64,000 nt of DNA. Origin: Heliocidaris erythrogramma (taxonomy: Eukaryota > Echinodermata > Echinoidea > Camarodonta > Echinometridae). The DNA is taken from the NCBI GenBank assembly GCA_025617745.1, contig CM046853.1, positions 3,282,873 through 3,346,872 on the forward strand, in the 5' to 3' direction. The notes below the pieces were generated by a model. The model was not told the DNA's origin. It saw nothing but the letters and a program-made list of their open reading frames with translations, and made no database searches. This document shows, in pieces, positions 35,108-47,412 of the stretch (positions are counted from its first letter, which is position 1; every line of letters begins with the position of its first letter). The position numbers and the translations under genes are program-made.

Positions 35108-36305
35108 ATGGATATGATGGGAAAGGCTATGTTCTCTCACCATGTTGGTAAACTCAAAGAAGACCTTGGTTTGAAAGATGACGAAGAGCAGAAGACCAGT
35201 AACTATGATCCACAGAAAGAAGCTGAGGAAGAGGAACAGCTAGCAGAACAAAGGTGGGATGTACATCATACATTGTATTTGTCAAAATTCTGTATCCAGG
35301 TACACTTACTGAACCATTGTCAACTATCTTAAAGTGGCATTAAACTGACAGAACTTGAACAGTGCCATCTTACAGTGATTGCTAAGATTATAATTTGAAA
35401 ATCAATTGCATTTTATTTTGAATTCTGACTAACAGTTTGTTCGGGATCATAGGCAAATTTTATACTTCAAACCATTATGTTTGACTTGGTATTGTGGAAA
35501 GTTGTGTGCAGGTACATTCTAAACTTTTACAAACTAGAATAGGGCATGATGGGAAAATGAGAGGCACAGACAATTATCAAATCCTGTTGAAGGATGGCGC
35601 TATTTTAGGATATTCTGTTTACTGTCACTTTAAAGCATGAGCTGAATAGGGATTTCATATATACCCTGTCAAATTATTTGTGAATGTATACATGTGCTAG
35701 GTATATTCAGCCTAGATAAAAACAAATCACCCATTATTGACAATGGATTTTTATGTATTATGAAGACGTTATACTTTGTTTGCTATTGTGAGATCGATGA
35801 TCTAACCCAAACACCATGTGTTTGGATTATGATTAGGGTTAGGATTAGGTTTTGAGTTATGTTTGCACATGTAAGCCTTAAGCCTTAGGGTTACATTTAA
35901 CATTAGCTCTTAACCACCAATAGAGCATCATACAGAAATGATTATGGTGGTAACTAACTTATCTTGAGACCAATGGTGCAATCATGAAATCTTCAATGCA
36001 AGTGTTTTTCAAATAAGTATTGCTTATTATTGTATTTGTACTGGCCTCTAAGTACTACATCCCCCCCCCCCCTTCTCTCCAGGCAACGTCGGAAGGAAGC
36101 ACAGGGTAAGAAGCAAGCTGAGAGGGCAGCAAATCGTAACAAGATCAGAGAAAAATATGGACTGAAGCAGAACAAACATGACCAGCAACTAGTGACACAT
36201 CATGGGAAAATGTCCTCTGAGACAGAGTCCTCTAGAGACAGTTCTTCTTTAACAAGGAGTACATCATCACAGGATAAGAAAGAAGACAAGTGTGCAGTCA
36301 TGTGA
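35108..36305 (+). CDS. CPLX: Complexin, two coding exons, CAAX-terminated
   Basis: Small cytosolic protein that binds the assembled SNARE complex and clamps or promotes synaptic vesicle fusion. Coding exons: 35108-35253 and 36083-36305 (GT-AG; split codon AG|G), 122 aa. The exon carrying the ATG begins at about 35096 after TTTGATCTATTACAG, so 12 bases of 5' UTR precede the start and an upstream noncoding exon is likely. An acidic accessory region (KEAEEEEQLAEQ, to residue 48) is followed by the helix RQRRKEAQGKKQAERAANRN and KIREKYGLKQNK. The IREKYG block matches the SNARE-binding central helix of other complexins, with the conserved Tyr kept. The tail is Ser/Thr-rich and ends KCAVM-free of further residues (DKCAVM), a CAAX box with terminal Met predicting farnesylation, as in several invertebrate complexins. 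At 122 aa the length is near the family norm. A Family F repeat lies just upstream. Confidence 0.9.
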
Positions 36306-36905
36306 TCTCACTCAAACTCCTAAACATCAGGTGACCATAAGAGGACTTGTTTTGGAATGAGTACCTCATAGTACAATGCTTGCTCCCAAGATTATGATGC
36401 ATAGTATCAACGATGGGGTAGAGATTTTCTCTATTTGGATGGCTTGTATTGGATAAACACTGAACTTGGTAAATCATATTTTGATTGTACCAAGTAACAT
36501 ATGAAGATTTGTTATCAAAACTCACCGTTGATATGCAGTGGTGAGTGGTCATTGTACTGTTAACATTTATGGTTTAGAATGAGCACAATGAATTTTGTTC
36601 ACCTCTACAAGATTATTACATGTATTTTCACCCAAATGTACTTTTATTTGTGTGGCTTAATCAACAGAGAAATCCGGGCAGTCATGTAACATCATCTTAT
36701 GTCCTCAAAAATGGAACATATTTTGTGGTTTGAGTAGCCATTGTCACCTCAGTGTTGGTTAATTCTTCTCTGCTTTATGAATGGCTTAGGAGAACCAATA
36801 TGTCATTATTTTCAAGGAAACCATTGGGACTATATATATTCACTTGATAATGACGTACAAACAAACACCTGACACAAAAGCGAACCTTCCGGATTTGCTT
36901 TTCAG

Positions 36906-38359
36906 TTAAAGGGCAATCCAACTTTTGAAATATTTTGATTTGTGTGAAAGCAAAAAATTCAGAGAAGCAGATTGGTGAAAGTTTGAACAAAATCGGACAA
37001 ACAATAAGAAAGTTGTCATGTTTTTAACTAAGCCTGAGTCATATCGAATATTTCATAATCCGGGATTCGACGGCTTTGATTCGATCGAATACCGGTGCAT
37101 CGATAAATGATGGGCGGTGAAAACAGAGTTGCACACAGTTGCACGCAGTGCATGCACCGGTGACCGGTCCGCTGGCATCGCGGGCATATGTATGGGCTCT
37201 CGCTGCTCGACATTAACGATAGCCCGCTAGCCAATGGCTAGTAAAAATCACAGCGGACGAGCCAAAATCTTAAATTTCTAGTCCGTATGGCTAGCCAAAA
37301 TATCACTCTAGTGTCGCACGAAGCGATGCTCATTGTCGACACACCCGGCAATGATTCAAATTCAAAGAATTAATAATCTTACTTTGTCTTTGGAGAGCTG
37401 AATGGAACACGTTTGTTCGATGCAAAAAAAAAATACGAAATAAACTTTTCGTCACTTGACTTCATTCAGCTTCGCTTCAGATATAGATCATTCAGAAGTA
37501 ATTTGCCAATTTGATGAGAGTGTGATATTAATATTGCGTACACTCGTACTCATGCCCGTATTTATCATGTTCAATTATACAATTGTCAAATTGACAATGC
37601 AGAGAGAGTGCAAGAATATTATCGTAAACTTCAGTTCGTAACGACAAAACGATTTTTCCATAGAGAAAGCACAGGTAAAGCGCGATGTCGTCCGCGAGCG
37701 AATTAGCGAAAGTTAGCCAACAGTTTGAACTTTGAAGTTGCCTTCACGTTCTCTGCTAGTATATATGCTGTACGTTACGGAGTTTCTTTTTTTATTTGCT
37801 TTTTTCATGGTGGCTACGGTAGTCAAAAATGTGGCGGACTGCAAATCGATGCACCGGATTTGCCAAAACGAATTCGGGATTCGATGTCTTCGATCGAATA
37901 CCGGCTAACCAATCGATTCGACTCAGGCTTATTTTTAACGGTGACTGTTATATAGCGGCGGTCAACTTTCCCATTTGCCCGAACTCACAAAATAACTAAA
38001 ACGTCAATTTTTCAAAATGAATGACTTTGTAGGATCTTTTTCTTTTTGGAGGACCTGTAACAATGTGCTGTCTACAATATATTTTGAATACTACCCCAAG
38101 GGAAAAGGCGCTTAAGAGAAAACTGGAATTTAATGATATTTTGGTGTACGACAAATGGGAAAGTTGACTGTGAATACGTCACAATGGATTCACCAAATTG
38201 CCAATTTGAGATTGGCATAGATGTAGTGATCTCATTTTTCAAACGTTCGTAACTTTCTTATTCTTTTTCTGATTGCTTTCAATCTTTCACCATCCTGTTT
38301 CTCTTATTTTTCTGCTTTCACACAAATCAACTTTTTACAAAAGTTGGATTGCCCTTTAA
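36906..38359. mobile_element. TTAA-bounded foldback element carrying a nested hAT-like MITE
   Basis: TTAA at 36906-36909 and 38356-38359. The ends TTAAAGGGCAATCCAACTTT and (inward) TTAAAGGGCAATCCAACTTT match exactly over 20 bases, and pairing continues through TTGTGTGAAAGCA and AATAAGAAAGTT. It lies downstream of complexin in its 3' flank. The insertion 37029-37931 accounts for most of its length. Confidence 0.85.
37029..37931. mobile_element. hAT-like MITE with 12-base inverted ends and 8-base target duplication
   Basis: Perfect inverted ends TAAGCCTGAGTC / GACTCAGGCTTA, flanked by TTTTTAAC at 37021-37028 and 37932-37939. Subterminal TCGAAT/CGATCGAATACCGG motifs repeat near both ends. The 8-base duplication is the hAT signature. 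It contains no transposase frame that I can recognise. Confidence 0.85.
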
Positions 38360-40113
38360 GGTCAAGGTTAAATTGTAAGTTCCTCCTTTACATATAAAGG
38401 TCTTCCATAAAATATTTTTAAAGTATTATTATTATCACTTCTTCACTTGATGTGATGTCTGTTGTCTAAACATTCTTTTACATTTTTACTGTATTTCTCT
38501 CCAGTCTGAGGGAAAATAATTGTCAAGTGATTTTCCAAAATGTTTTGATGCCTTCATAAATCATTTTGTCTTTCAAAAATTGTAAAAATTGTCTTGATAT
38601 TTTAGTCTTCCATCAGTACATTTGCCTTTCTAGAAAGTGCCTTATTCTTCATTCACATATTTTACACTTCTCAATATAGAATATACATCAATCTATATTT
38701 TTTTTTCCAACTTCATGTAAACAATGTAGAAGTAGTAGTTATAGACATTTGCTTTTAAGATACTGTAATTTGTATTCTTATAAAGTGGTTATATTCTTGT
38801 TTTCCATTTACATGTAGTAGTGTATGACATACATGTAAGCTGGAAAGGCAGCTAAGTATGATTGGGGGTTGTGTATCCGGACACTAAACAGAAATTAAGC
38901 TGTCGTGTTTGCCTTTGAATTTTACAAACGGCAAGCATCAAGTAACACTAAATTCTGTGAATATTTTTCCAGTTAGAATATTGTCAAAAATACCTTTTGA
39001 ATACCTTTTGAATACCTTTTGAAAGATTCATGAAATCTTGCAGGGAAAAGTGTGACTTTCCATTTGAAAATTATATGTCCGGACAAAAAATTTTGGGGTA
39101 TATTTGCAGAGTGACGATAAGTAATTCACATTTTTTTAGTAAGTCAGGTATCATTCAGTAATTTTTTTTTTCCACTCTGTGCATCTACATTTCCATTGTA
39201 TACTGCCTAATAATAGGATTTTTTTCTCTTTTTAACCCAGACTTTATAATGTAGGTTGTAACCGGAATGAAAGTACAAGAGAAGTAAATAGAGAAGTGAT
39301 ACTATGTAGTTTGAGAAAAATCAAGTCGTGAATTGCGTAAAATTCAGGTTATGTATTGATATGGGAAATCTCCCACTGGCGATTTTTTTTTTTTTTCTCT
39401 CATTAAACTATCATTATTGTGGAGTCATGCAACCATTTCTAATTGAATAAGCATGAAATTATAATCACTTTTGTTTTCTGTGATGGAATATGTGGATTAC
39501 TTTCATTTCCTGTTGATTTGGCCTTTGTATATATAATAATAATTACTTTTGTTTCCTTGTGATTCAATATATTTCTGAAATCATATAGAATTTACCAAGA
39601 AACAAAACCCATTAATATTGGTTTTCTGGTGTAACAAATTTTCAAGAGAAAACTAAATTATAATTGGAATTGTATGTGAGCTGCAATGTACACATTTTTA
39701 ACCCCTTACATGCCTTGGTGGAAAATCCTGTCCAATAATTTGAGTATTGAAACATGTGTTTTGACTAGGAATGGCAACATTTTTTTCCTGAAACAGATAT
39801 AGGAAAACCTATTGTGAAGTTAATTCCATTGAAAAATATTTCATACCCATTACAACAGTGAAACAAAGCAATATATGTTATGCCAAAATTAACTCTTAAA
39901 AGGTCATCTATTACAGATACTTTGTTCAAAAACTTGGTGGCACAGAAGGTGTTCAAGGATTCTTCAAGGATTTATAATGACTTGGTTGTGGATTGAAAAT
40001 TGTTCAAATAGGAATAGGCCTACCATCGTTATTTACATCAAGTCCTGTAGACCCTTGATTGATTGGCTGCCTGGACAAAATGTTAATAAAGTTGGAAAGT
40101 TTAAAGTTAATCC
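38360..40113. other. AT-rich intergenic DNA, nothing identified
   Basis: No exon-like frame, RNA gene or paired repeat seen, apart from a short triplication of ATACCTTTTGA at about 38990-39020. Confidence 0.3.
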
Positions 40114-40734
40114 ATTTATTAGCTCATCCGGCCCGAATGGGCCAGATGAGCTTATGCCGTGGCGAGGCGTCCGTCGTCCGTCGTCCGTCCACAATTTCAA
40201 AATGCTTCTTCTTCGCCATTTCTTACCCGATTTTAATTCCGTTTGCTTTATATGATAGCACTAGGTTGGGGGATTCGAAACTTCTGCACAGAAATTTGAA
40301 ACTCATTAAATATGCTAATTTATGCGCATTTCTCAAAAATCACAAAATTTGCTTCTCCTTCATTTATTGACCGATTTCGATTTTTTTTGTTCCATCTGAA
40401 AGACTTTCATGAGGTTCACTGAACTTCTACACGGAATTTTGAAATTTTGTCTACAAAATTAATTATGCTAATTTATGCGATATTTATTCAAAAATCACAA
40501 AAATTGCTTCTCCTTATTTAGTGACCGATTTCAATTTTTTTTGTTCCATCTGACAGACTTTCATGAGGTTCATTGAACTTCTACATGGAATTTTGAAATT
40601 TTGCCTAGAAAATTATGCGAAATTTATTAAAAAGATCACAAAAATGGCTTATGCACTCTTTATTGTATTACACAATAATGAGTTTTGGCATAGCACCCAT
40701 CGGTGTGTGTGGACGTGGTACTACTGAGTCTACG

Positions 40735-41126
40735 GTAAGCACTATATAGGCACCAATCCTGCAGCTCTCATGAATATTCATATCAGAAACCCCTTTTTGA
40801 AGACTTTGAAAGATACTACAAGTTTCGGACTTGTATTTTCTTACTCAGTCACCTTATTTTTAAATCAGCAAAAGAAATTTCGTAATATAAACCTCTGCCG
40901 AGGTTCGAACTCGTGGTCCTTTCACCAAGAGAGGACTGGATTATCCGATTGCGCCACACAGAACAGCTGCTCGATGCCCTTGCTCGTTTTATTATATCGC
41001 TACAATTCGTTTTCATGAATATTCATGCCGACTAGTTTTGACGGAATAAGCCGTATTATGAGCAATTTGACGCGATATGAATATTCATGAGCTCAGCTGC
41101 AGGATTGGTGCCTATATAGTGCTTAC
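40735..41126. mobile_element. Foldback MITE inside Family C, carrying a tRNA-like segment
   Basis: Inverted ends of about 32 bases: GTAAGCACTATATAGGCACC and AATCCTGCAGCT, mirrored at 41095-41126. ATGAATATTCAT follows on both sides. The flanks GAGTCTACG and GAGTTCTAC look like a diverged 8-9 base target duplication, consistent with a hAT-type element. Confidence 0.75.
40892..40972 (-). repeat. tRNA-like segment (polymerase III A and B boxes) inside a MITE
   Basis: On the minus strand TGTGGCGCAATCGG (A-box-like, D arm) precedes GAGTTCGAACCTC (B-box-like, T arm) by about 40 bases, with GTCCT...AGGAC between them in the anticodon-arm position but with an oversized loop. It cannot fold as a standard tRNA, so I read it as a SINE head or decayed tRNA. 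Confidence 0.55.
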
Positions 41127-41385
41127 GAGTTCTACAGGCTGCAATAGAGAAGTAGTTCACCCTTTCGGCCCTAGTTTTCAAGGTGAAATGCTGTTACTGA
41201 TGTAAGAAAATTGTTGGAAGAAGTCCATTATGTGTATTTTGTTCAAAGTACAAATTGCTTGAATTTCTTTGCTGGATGCCGGATGAGCGCCACATCATTG
41301 ATGTGCTAGTTTCTATAATGAAGTTCAGCCACATGGTGTAATTTTAAATGTGAAATTTGAAGTCAGAATAACTCTCATCAATAAG

Positions 41386-42158
41386 TTGAAGGGGAAGTCC
41401 AGTCCAAAAATCACTTGGTTTTTATAGAAACAGAAAAATCAGACCTACAGATCAAAGAAAGTTTGAGGAAAATCGGACAGCTAATAAGAAAGTTATGAAT
41501 TTTTTAGTGGAATGAAAAACTAGAGAAACAATGAAAAATCACTAGACAAATTGGCAACTCAGTCATTGGTTTGAAATGTCACCAATTCTTTTGTTTATAT
41601 TCATAATGCAAATTCTCAAATTTTGTCCAAGAATATGAGTTTTCACATAACTTGAACCAAGTTTCATCTATAGTAATGTTTTTGCTTGTATAAACCTTTA
41701 CAAAATATTTCAAGAACTTCAAAATATTAATATTGTTTCCAAATATTACATTTCCGTAATCACTCATGTTTTATGTATATTGTATGAAATATTCATATTT
41801 TCATGATTTTTACAGAAAATTATTTACTATGCATTAGTGTATACATGCAAAAACATATTACTATAAATATAAGTTGGTTCAAGTCATGAGGAAATCATAA
41901 ATCTTGGACAAAAATTTGAAATTTGTATTATGAATATAACAAAATAATTGGTGAGTTGTGTACCTATGACATCACAAACTCATGACTGAGTTGCCAATTT
42001 GTCTAGTGATTGTCATTGTTTCCTCAGTTTTTCACGCCACTAAAAAAAATTCATAACTTTCTTATTAGTTGTCCGATTTTCCTCAAACTTTATCTGTTGG
42101 TCTGATTTTTCTGCTTCTATCAAAACCAAGTGATTTTTGGACTGGACTTCCCCTTTAA
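41386..42158. mobile_element. Foldback element with about 150-base inverted ends
   Basis: Left end TTGAAGGGGAAGTCCAGTCC and right end GGACTGGACTTCCCCTTTAA, with pairing continuing through AAAAATCACTTGGTTTT, GAAAAATCAGACC, GAGGAAAATCGGACA and ACTAGACAAATTGGCAACTC. The right edge is TTAA; the left is TTGA, probably a diverged TTAA. Confidence 0.8.
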
Positions 42159-43184
42159 TTTCAGATACATGTAATCAGCCATGAAAACTTGATAAGTTCT
42201 AATCATATGCTATTTTTCAAATTATGCAGTCTTGTGTTTCCCAGTGAACTTTTGCAGGGTAATGTTCTATTCTCATAGGCATATATACAATATTATGCAA
42301 ATCCATTTTTTTGACCATATGCCAATACTGTGAATTACATATCTGAGAGATCATGCAACCAAACGTAATTTACAAATCTCTTTGTTGTAAATATGTCCAT
42401 AAGGAGAGTGTAATGTATATAGTCACGATTAGCACGATCGTATGTTTTTGTTTTTGTTTTTTGTTTTGTTTTTAATTGGATAATTAAATTTCTGTCATCA
42501 AAGTCAAATTAATCTGAAATACAAATGTAGGCCTATATACATGTATGTATTATGTAATTTATGACAATGATTACATTGAAGATATATTCCTAATGATACA
42601 AGTCCCTATGTTCCTTCGTTGGATTATTATCCAATATTCCACAATTATTATCTATTATATTCCACATACTAAGAATCTTGCTGTTAGATTGGTCAAAAGG
42701 TAATCACGTGATAAAAAGTAGTTTTCCCCATATCAATCGACCCGAGAAGAAAAGTTTGTGACCTCGACGGAATAGTACTTATGTGTTTCGCTGATCTCTT
42801 CAGTCCATTAGAGTCACAATACGTTATTAATATCTGGGTACGCGCGAAATGAAAGTGCGTGACCTCTACGAATAGTCAATTGAAAAGTGCATGACCTCTA
42901 CGAATAGTCAAAATGAAAAGTGTGTGACCTTTACGAATAGCTCCATAGGCGTACTAAAATAAGCGCGCATTGCATAATCGCGCGCTTAAAATGATAAAAC
43001 CAGGTGCGCACCCAGGTAGGGGTACGGTTTATGGTGGTTAATGGTGGTTTTAACATCTTTTGTGAATTTATTCGGGCCGAAATCATAAATGTCTTTTTCG
43101 AGAAGTAGAGAATAATTGTCTTTCTCGTACCAGTTAAATGTTTCAGATGCGGAATATAAAGCAAAAAATCACCTTTTGATTTCA
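42159..43184. other. No gene; one short triplicated motif
   Basis: At about 42848-42945, GAAAGTG.GTGACCTCTACGA with AATAGTC occurs three times in tandem at roughly 36-base spacing. Otherwise unremarkable. Confidence 0.35.
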
Positions 43185-43312
43185 GGCGATGAGACATACT
43201 ATCACTTCCTCGGCGATCTGAATGTATACGCTATCTTTCCTCAGCTTCGCTTCGGAAAGATAGCTACGTCCAAATCGCCTCGGAAGTGATAGTTTGTCCC
43301 ATCACCTTCACC
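43185..43312. repeat. Foldback of about 35-base arms
   Basis: GCGATGAGACATACTATCAC and TTCCTCGGCGAT are mirrored by ATCGCCTCGGAAGTGATAGT and TTGTCCCATCACC, with the self-complementary CTATCTTTCC...GGAAAGATAG in the middle. Confidence 0.7.
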
Positions 43313-43627
43313 AACGGTAATTATTTGCTTACTAGTAGTTCATGCAGTAGGGCCAAATAACTTGTCAAAACACGTAATGTGTCAATATGAATTTCCAGAT
43401 GCAAACAGAATCAGCTATGCACAGGTCTACCAGCAATATAACATGCATGCATTTTATGGACAGTAAAATCTTTTGGTTGACTTTAGGAAAGCACTTGCAT
43501 TCAGTGGTAATTAAAAAAAATACTTTTCATTTTACATATACATGTATGCTTCTTTACTTGATATTGAGGATATATCAAATACTCTTTGCTGTTGTGATGT
43601 AACATTATTAAACAAAGGTATTTAAGG

Positions 43628-43917
43628 CAGTGATGGGTCCGAGACCAATCTCGTTCTCAAATTTTCTGTGTCTTGCTCTTAGTCTCAAGTCGACCCCCTA
43701 GACTTTATAAAATGAATGTAATTTCAAGGTGTCCTTCTGGTCTTTTGTCTCAGAACCCCTGGGGCATTTCATCAAAGGACTTGTCAGACATTTTATCCGA
43801 CAAATTTGCTCTCAGCCAATCAGATGCAAGGATTTCAGTAGCTTATAACAGTTGTCGGATAAAATATCCGACAACTTCCTTTCATGAAACGCTCCCCAGG
43901 TCTCGGATCCACTACTG
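43628..43917. mobile_element. Nested pair of short MITEs
   Basis: Outer ends: CAGTGATGGGTCCGAGA (43628) and TCTCGGATCCACTACTG (to 43917). Inner element 43758-43900: CCTGGGGCATTTCATCAAAG and CTTTCATGAAACGCTCCCCAGG minus its last bases, with GTCGGATAAAATATCCGAC palindromes inside. The inner ends resemble those of 63226-63376. Confidence 0.65.
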
Positions 43918-46343
43918 ATTTGAGGTTATGCACATGCATGTTAGTGAATCGACTTGTACTTTTTCAAAAAATGTGAGTAACCTTTTAAGACAAGTAAAAA
44001 AGTGGATGAGTGAAAAAAATATAGTGTATATAACAGATTATATATTTCCTTCTCTGATTTCACTCTATGGCCATAAGAGTGGAATCCCAGATTACTTGTT
44101 CACTGTGCCTTATAATTTGTCCATGAGGGGCCTTGTATTAGTAATAAATGTAGGATATTTATGTTTATCAGGTAAGTAAATTGTTTCCAGCTTTCGAAAG
44201 GTACTGGTACATGAAATGGATATTCCCATTGGTGTGATCACTTTGATGAAGAATCCGGATGTGTAACTTGGACAAAGAAGCATTTTGAATACTTTCTAAT
44301 GTATGCAATGTTCACCAAATGTTGTTTAAAAAAATATGTGCCTTTCATGAAATATGTCTTACCAATCTTGATATTTATAGAGAAATTAATGTTGCAACAG
44401 AATTGCATTTAAAATATCATTAGAATAATGATCAACTATTCCAAAAGAAATATATCATACACTTATGAATAAAATGTGTGTTTTGTTGTGATATTTTGTG
44501 TTTTCTCATGGATACCTTTTCCATTCATTTTCCATGTCTTTTCAATCAAAGGCCAACTTTATTTTCTACCTTCTGTTTCTCACACAGGCCCACATGCTAA
44601 AACCAAAGCCCATCTTTCATGTAAACACACTTCATTACTCCATGCATAATCTTAAGGATACCATAGTTTTTTAGCCTATTTACTTTTTAAACATCGACCA
44701 CTGCATCCCTTTCTACACACACTAGCACATCTCAATTCCCAGATTTTTTTGTTTTTCTTTGAAATCTTATCTCTCTTTCAGTCTGCAAGAAATGTTGTAC
44801 AGGGTTCCATGATTTATACTCTGAGAAACCTATGAAGTTGCCACAATTTAATCTCTGAGTCTACATCCATGCAGTTATGATTTAAACAGGAATTCTCACT
44901 TCTGAAAACTGTACAATCAAAATTATGTATTAGCTATGCATAATAATTTATTTTTTTTATTTATTTATTTATTATGGTATATGATGATTGACCAGCAGCA
45001 CAGGGGCTGAAGGGGTCAATTTACAATCAGATATATTATATGCATATATACAATAAATCAAGTACAAGTAAATTTTAATGTTCTTGCTCGTACATTCTCC
45101 CTTAGAACACAATTTAGAAATATCGTCAATGTATTAGGCGCTATATAAAAGTGGAATATTATATTATATATCTAGAAGATTATCAATTATCCAGATATTA
45201 CTTGTTAGGTCTGTGAAGTGATTCAACCATTGTAAAAAACAAAGAATGTACACCTGTATTTACTAGACTGCACCATACAACATGAAATTACTTCTCGATG
45301 CAAAATGGGCATGTTGGGTCAACTAATAAATGAACTGTCGCCAAAATATTATTTCCAAACTACATGTACATGTACATTGTTCAATGAGAAGCATTCAGTT
45401 GGAGAGTTGAAATTACTTTCAAATTGCTTGGTTTTTTTGTTAAATGAGAGCTACCATCAATAGCAAGTTCACTTTCTTCCTCATTCCGAATCTTGTGAAA
45501 CCTTCCAACTTTATTAATCATTCATTAAGCTCACCAATGTCCATTCATCACAATCAAGATGAGATTTTAAATCCATTTATTGGTTTTCTTTATCAGATAC
45601 ATTTGAAATCATGGAATTTAAAAAAATATTCTCTTTAAATTCATACAAGGTAACACAAATTATTCCAAACACAATGTAACATGAAATGACCACTGACAAT
45701 GTATACATAATGCAGTACACCCTGTCTCTGAACTTTTACACTGGTAATTTCTTTCAATCATTGACTTAAATTTCTTGTAAAAACAATTCAAGGCACAAAC
45801 ACTTGTCACTTGAATACATGACCTGGACTACATGTATTTTAGCTTTATACGTACATGTAGACTAACGGTGTCTTTTATTCTGTAGCTGAATTATCAAAAT
45901 GATCTGAGTGGGTGCAGAAAAGACAGAATTGATAAGTGGAAATATGAGATACAAGAGGACAAAGAATAAAGTTTTGAAAGTTATGATCACTAATGAATAT
46001 GGAATGGAGAACCTCGAACTAGAAATACATGTACATGGACTATTTCTCCACCTAAAGATTGCTTGAAATAGCCATTTTCTAAATTATGTTATGGAAGAGA
46101 CAAATATTCATACAAGGACATGTATAATATATTACATATACTATTTCAATAAAAATAGGTCTGTTCCATAAAAAATATCAAGGAGTCTAAATTAATACAG
46201 TATTCAGTACGAAATGGATTGAGAAGTAGTCCATGAATGACATCAAACATACTTTATTGTTAATGGAAGGATCTACGTATTATTAATGATCTTGACTTTA
46301 AAAAAATTGTTGAAATTATCTTAAAATTTCACTTATTTTCCAA
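43918..46343. other. AT-rich intergenic DNA
   Basis: No gene recognised. GGCGCTATATAAAAGTGGAA at about 45137, followed by an AT stretch, resembles the 3' tails of invertebrate SINEs, but I cannot delimit an element. Confidence 0.3.
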
Positions 46344-46583
46344 TAGACCTGTTTACTATTAATTAAAGTGATTCAAATTTTATGCATACTTTTGAAACAA
46401 AGGTTGTTCTTGGCAACCTGAAAGCTTGCCAGAGGCTTGTCAGACATAGCAACAAGTAATGTATGCAAACTGGATTCCAAGTATTGTAGTTCATTCATTA
46501 ATAACAGGTTAATGGAATACCTCGTTACTAGGTCCCCAGGAAAGAAACATCCATAAATTTGAATCACTTAGTAAACAGGTCTA
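46344..46583. mobile_element. MITE with TAGACCTGTTTACT inverted ends
   Basis: Perfect 14-base ends TAGACCTGTTTACT / AGTAAACAGGTCTA, extended by AAGTGATTCAAATTT and AAATTTGAATCACTT just inside. 240 bases including the edge TA, consistent with a TA-target MITE. Confidence 0.75.
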
Positions 46584-47412
46584 TAAGGCAAACATTGCAT
46601 GCAGGTTTAATTCCCCTTTATGCTCAACTCGAGACACATAGCAGGTATCATGAGATATTTCAAACATATTATTACACAACCCTCATATATTCAAATAAAA
46701 AAAACATACATTAGAGTTGATCCACATTTTGATTCTCAAGAACGTTGCATAAATTCATTATAAATTTACATTACAATCAGATGTATAACAATCGACTGAC
46801 TTGCTACAGTAAAGGCTGTAATTCTTGTATGAGAAAATGGATCAGAGTGGAGAACCCTATCTTTGCCTATGTATATCCCTTTGTATCACAATCCTAACAA
46901 TCATATTATTAAATAAAACAGTAACAATTCATTGCAATATAGCTAAGGCCATCACTAGAGAGGGTGTGACAATCCCAATCCAAAATTATCTGTCGGCAAA
47001 GTTTTGAATTCTTAGAGCAAAACACAAAAATTTATGACACTTTAAAAAAAATTACTTTGCATACATTTTGGAATAATTTGGAACATCTATCACCAAAATT
47101 GAAACTCTTAATCAGTTTTGAGCCTTGTTTGCAAATTTGAAAATCAGAAAAACATTCTTTTTTAAGTTTGTTTTATTATGTTGTCAGTAAATTTGGTCCA
47201 ACATTCATCATTTAAAATGGTGTTGTGACACCCTTGGATATAGATCAATAAAACATAATTCATATGTTTTACGATTTGACTTTTGGACAGAATCTCAATT
47301 TTTCCAAGAATAGATTGAATAATAATTACAGAGATATTATCAGAAGTAATTTTATAGCAAATATGTTCACCTGACATAGAGATTTGAAGAAAGATAGGCA
47401 TTTGAATTCATA

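Larger units (their letters stand above)
40114..41311 (-). mobile_element. Family C element (same layout as A and B) with nested MITE
   Basis: Read on the minus strand it starts AACTAGCACATCAATGATGT with the subterminal box GCTCATCCGGC. The core has about two to three repeats (CACAAAATTTGCTTCTCCTT, TTCATTGACCGATTT, AGACTTTCATGAGGTTCA as seen on plus). It then has GGACGACGGACGACGGACG, the terminal hairpin AGCTCATC.GGCCC attc GGGCC.GATGAGCT, and TAATAAA. Start motif, box-in-hairpin arrangement, microsatellite and tail all parallel Families A and B with different sequence. Confidence 0.7.

Noticed and set aside
40892-40972. Functional tRNA gene
   Set aside because: The boxes are present but the anticodon arm has an oversized loop and there is no paired acceptor stem.
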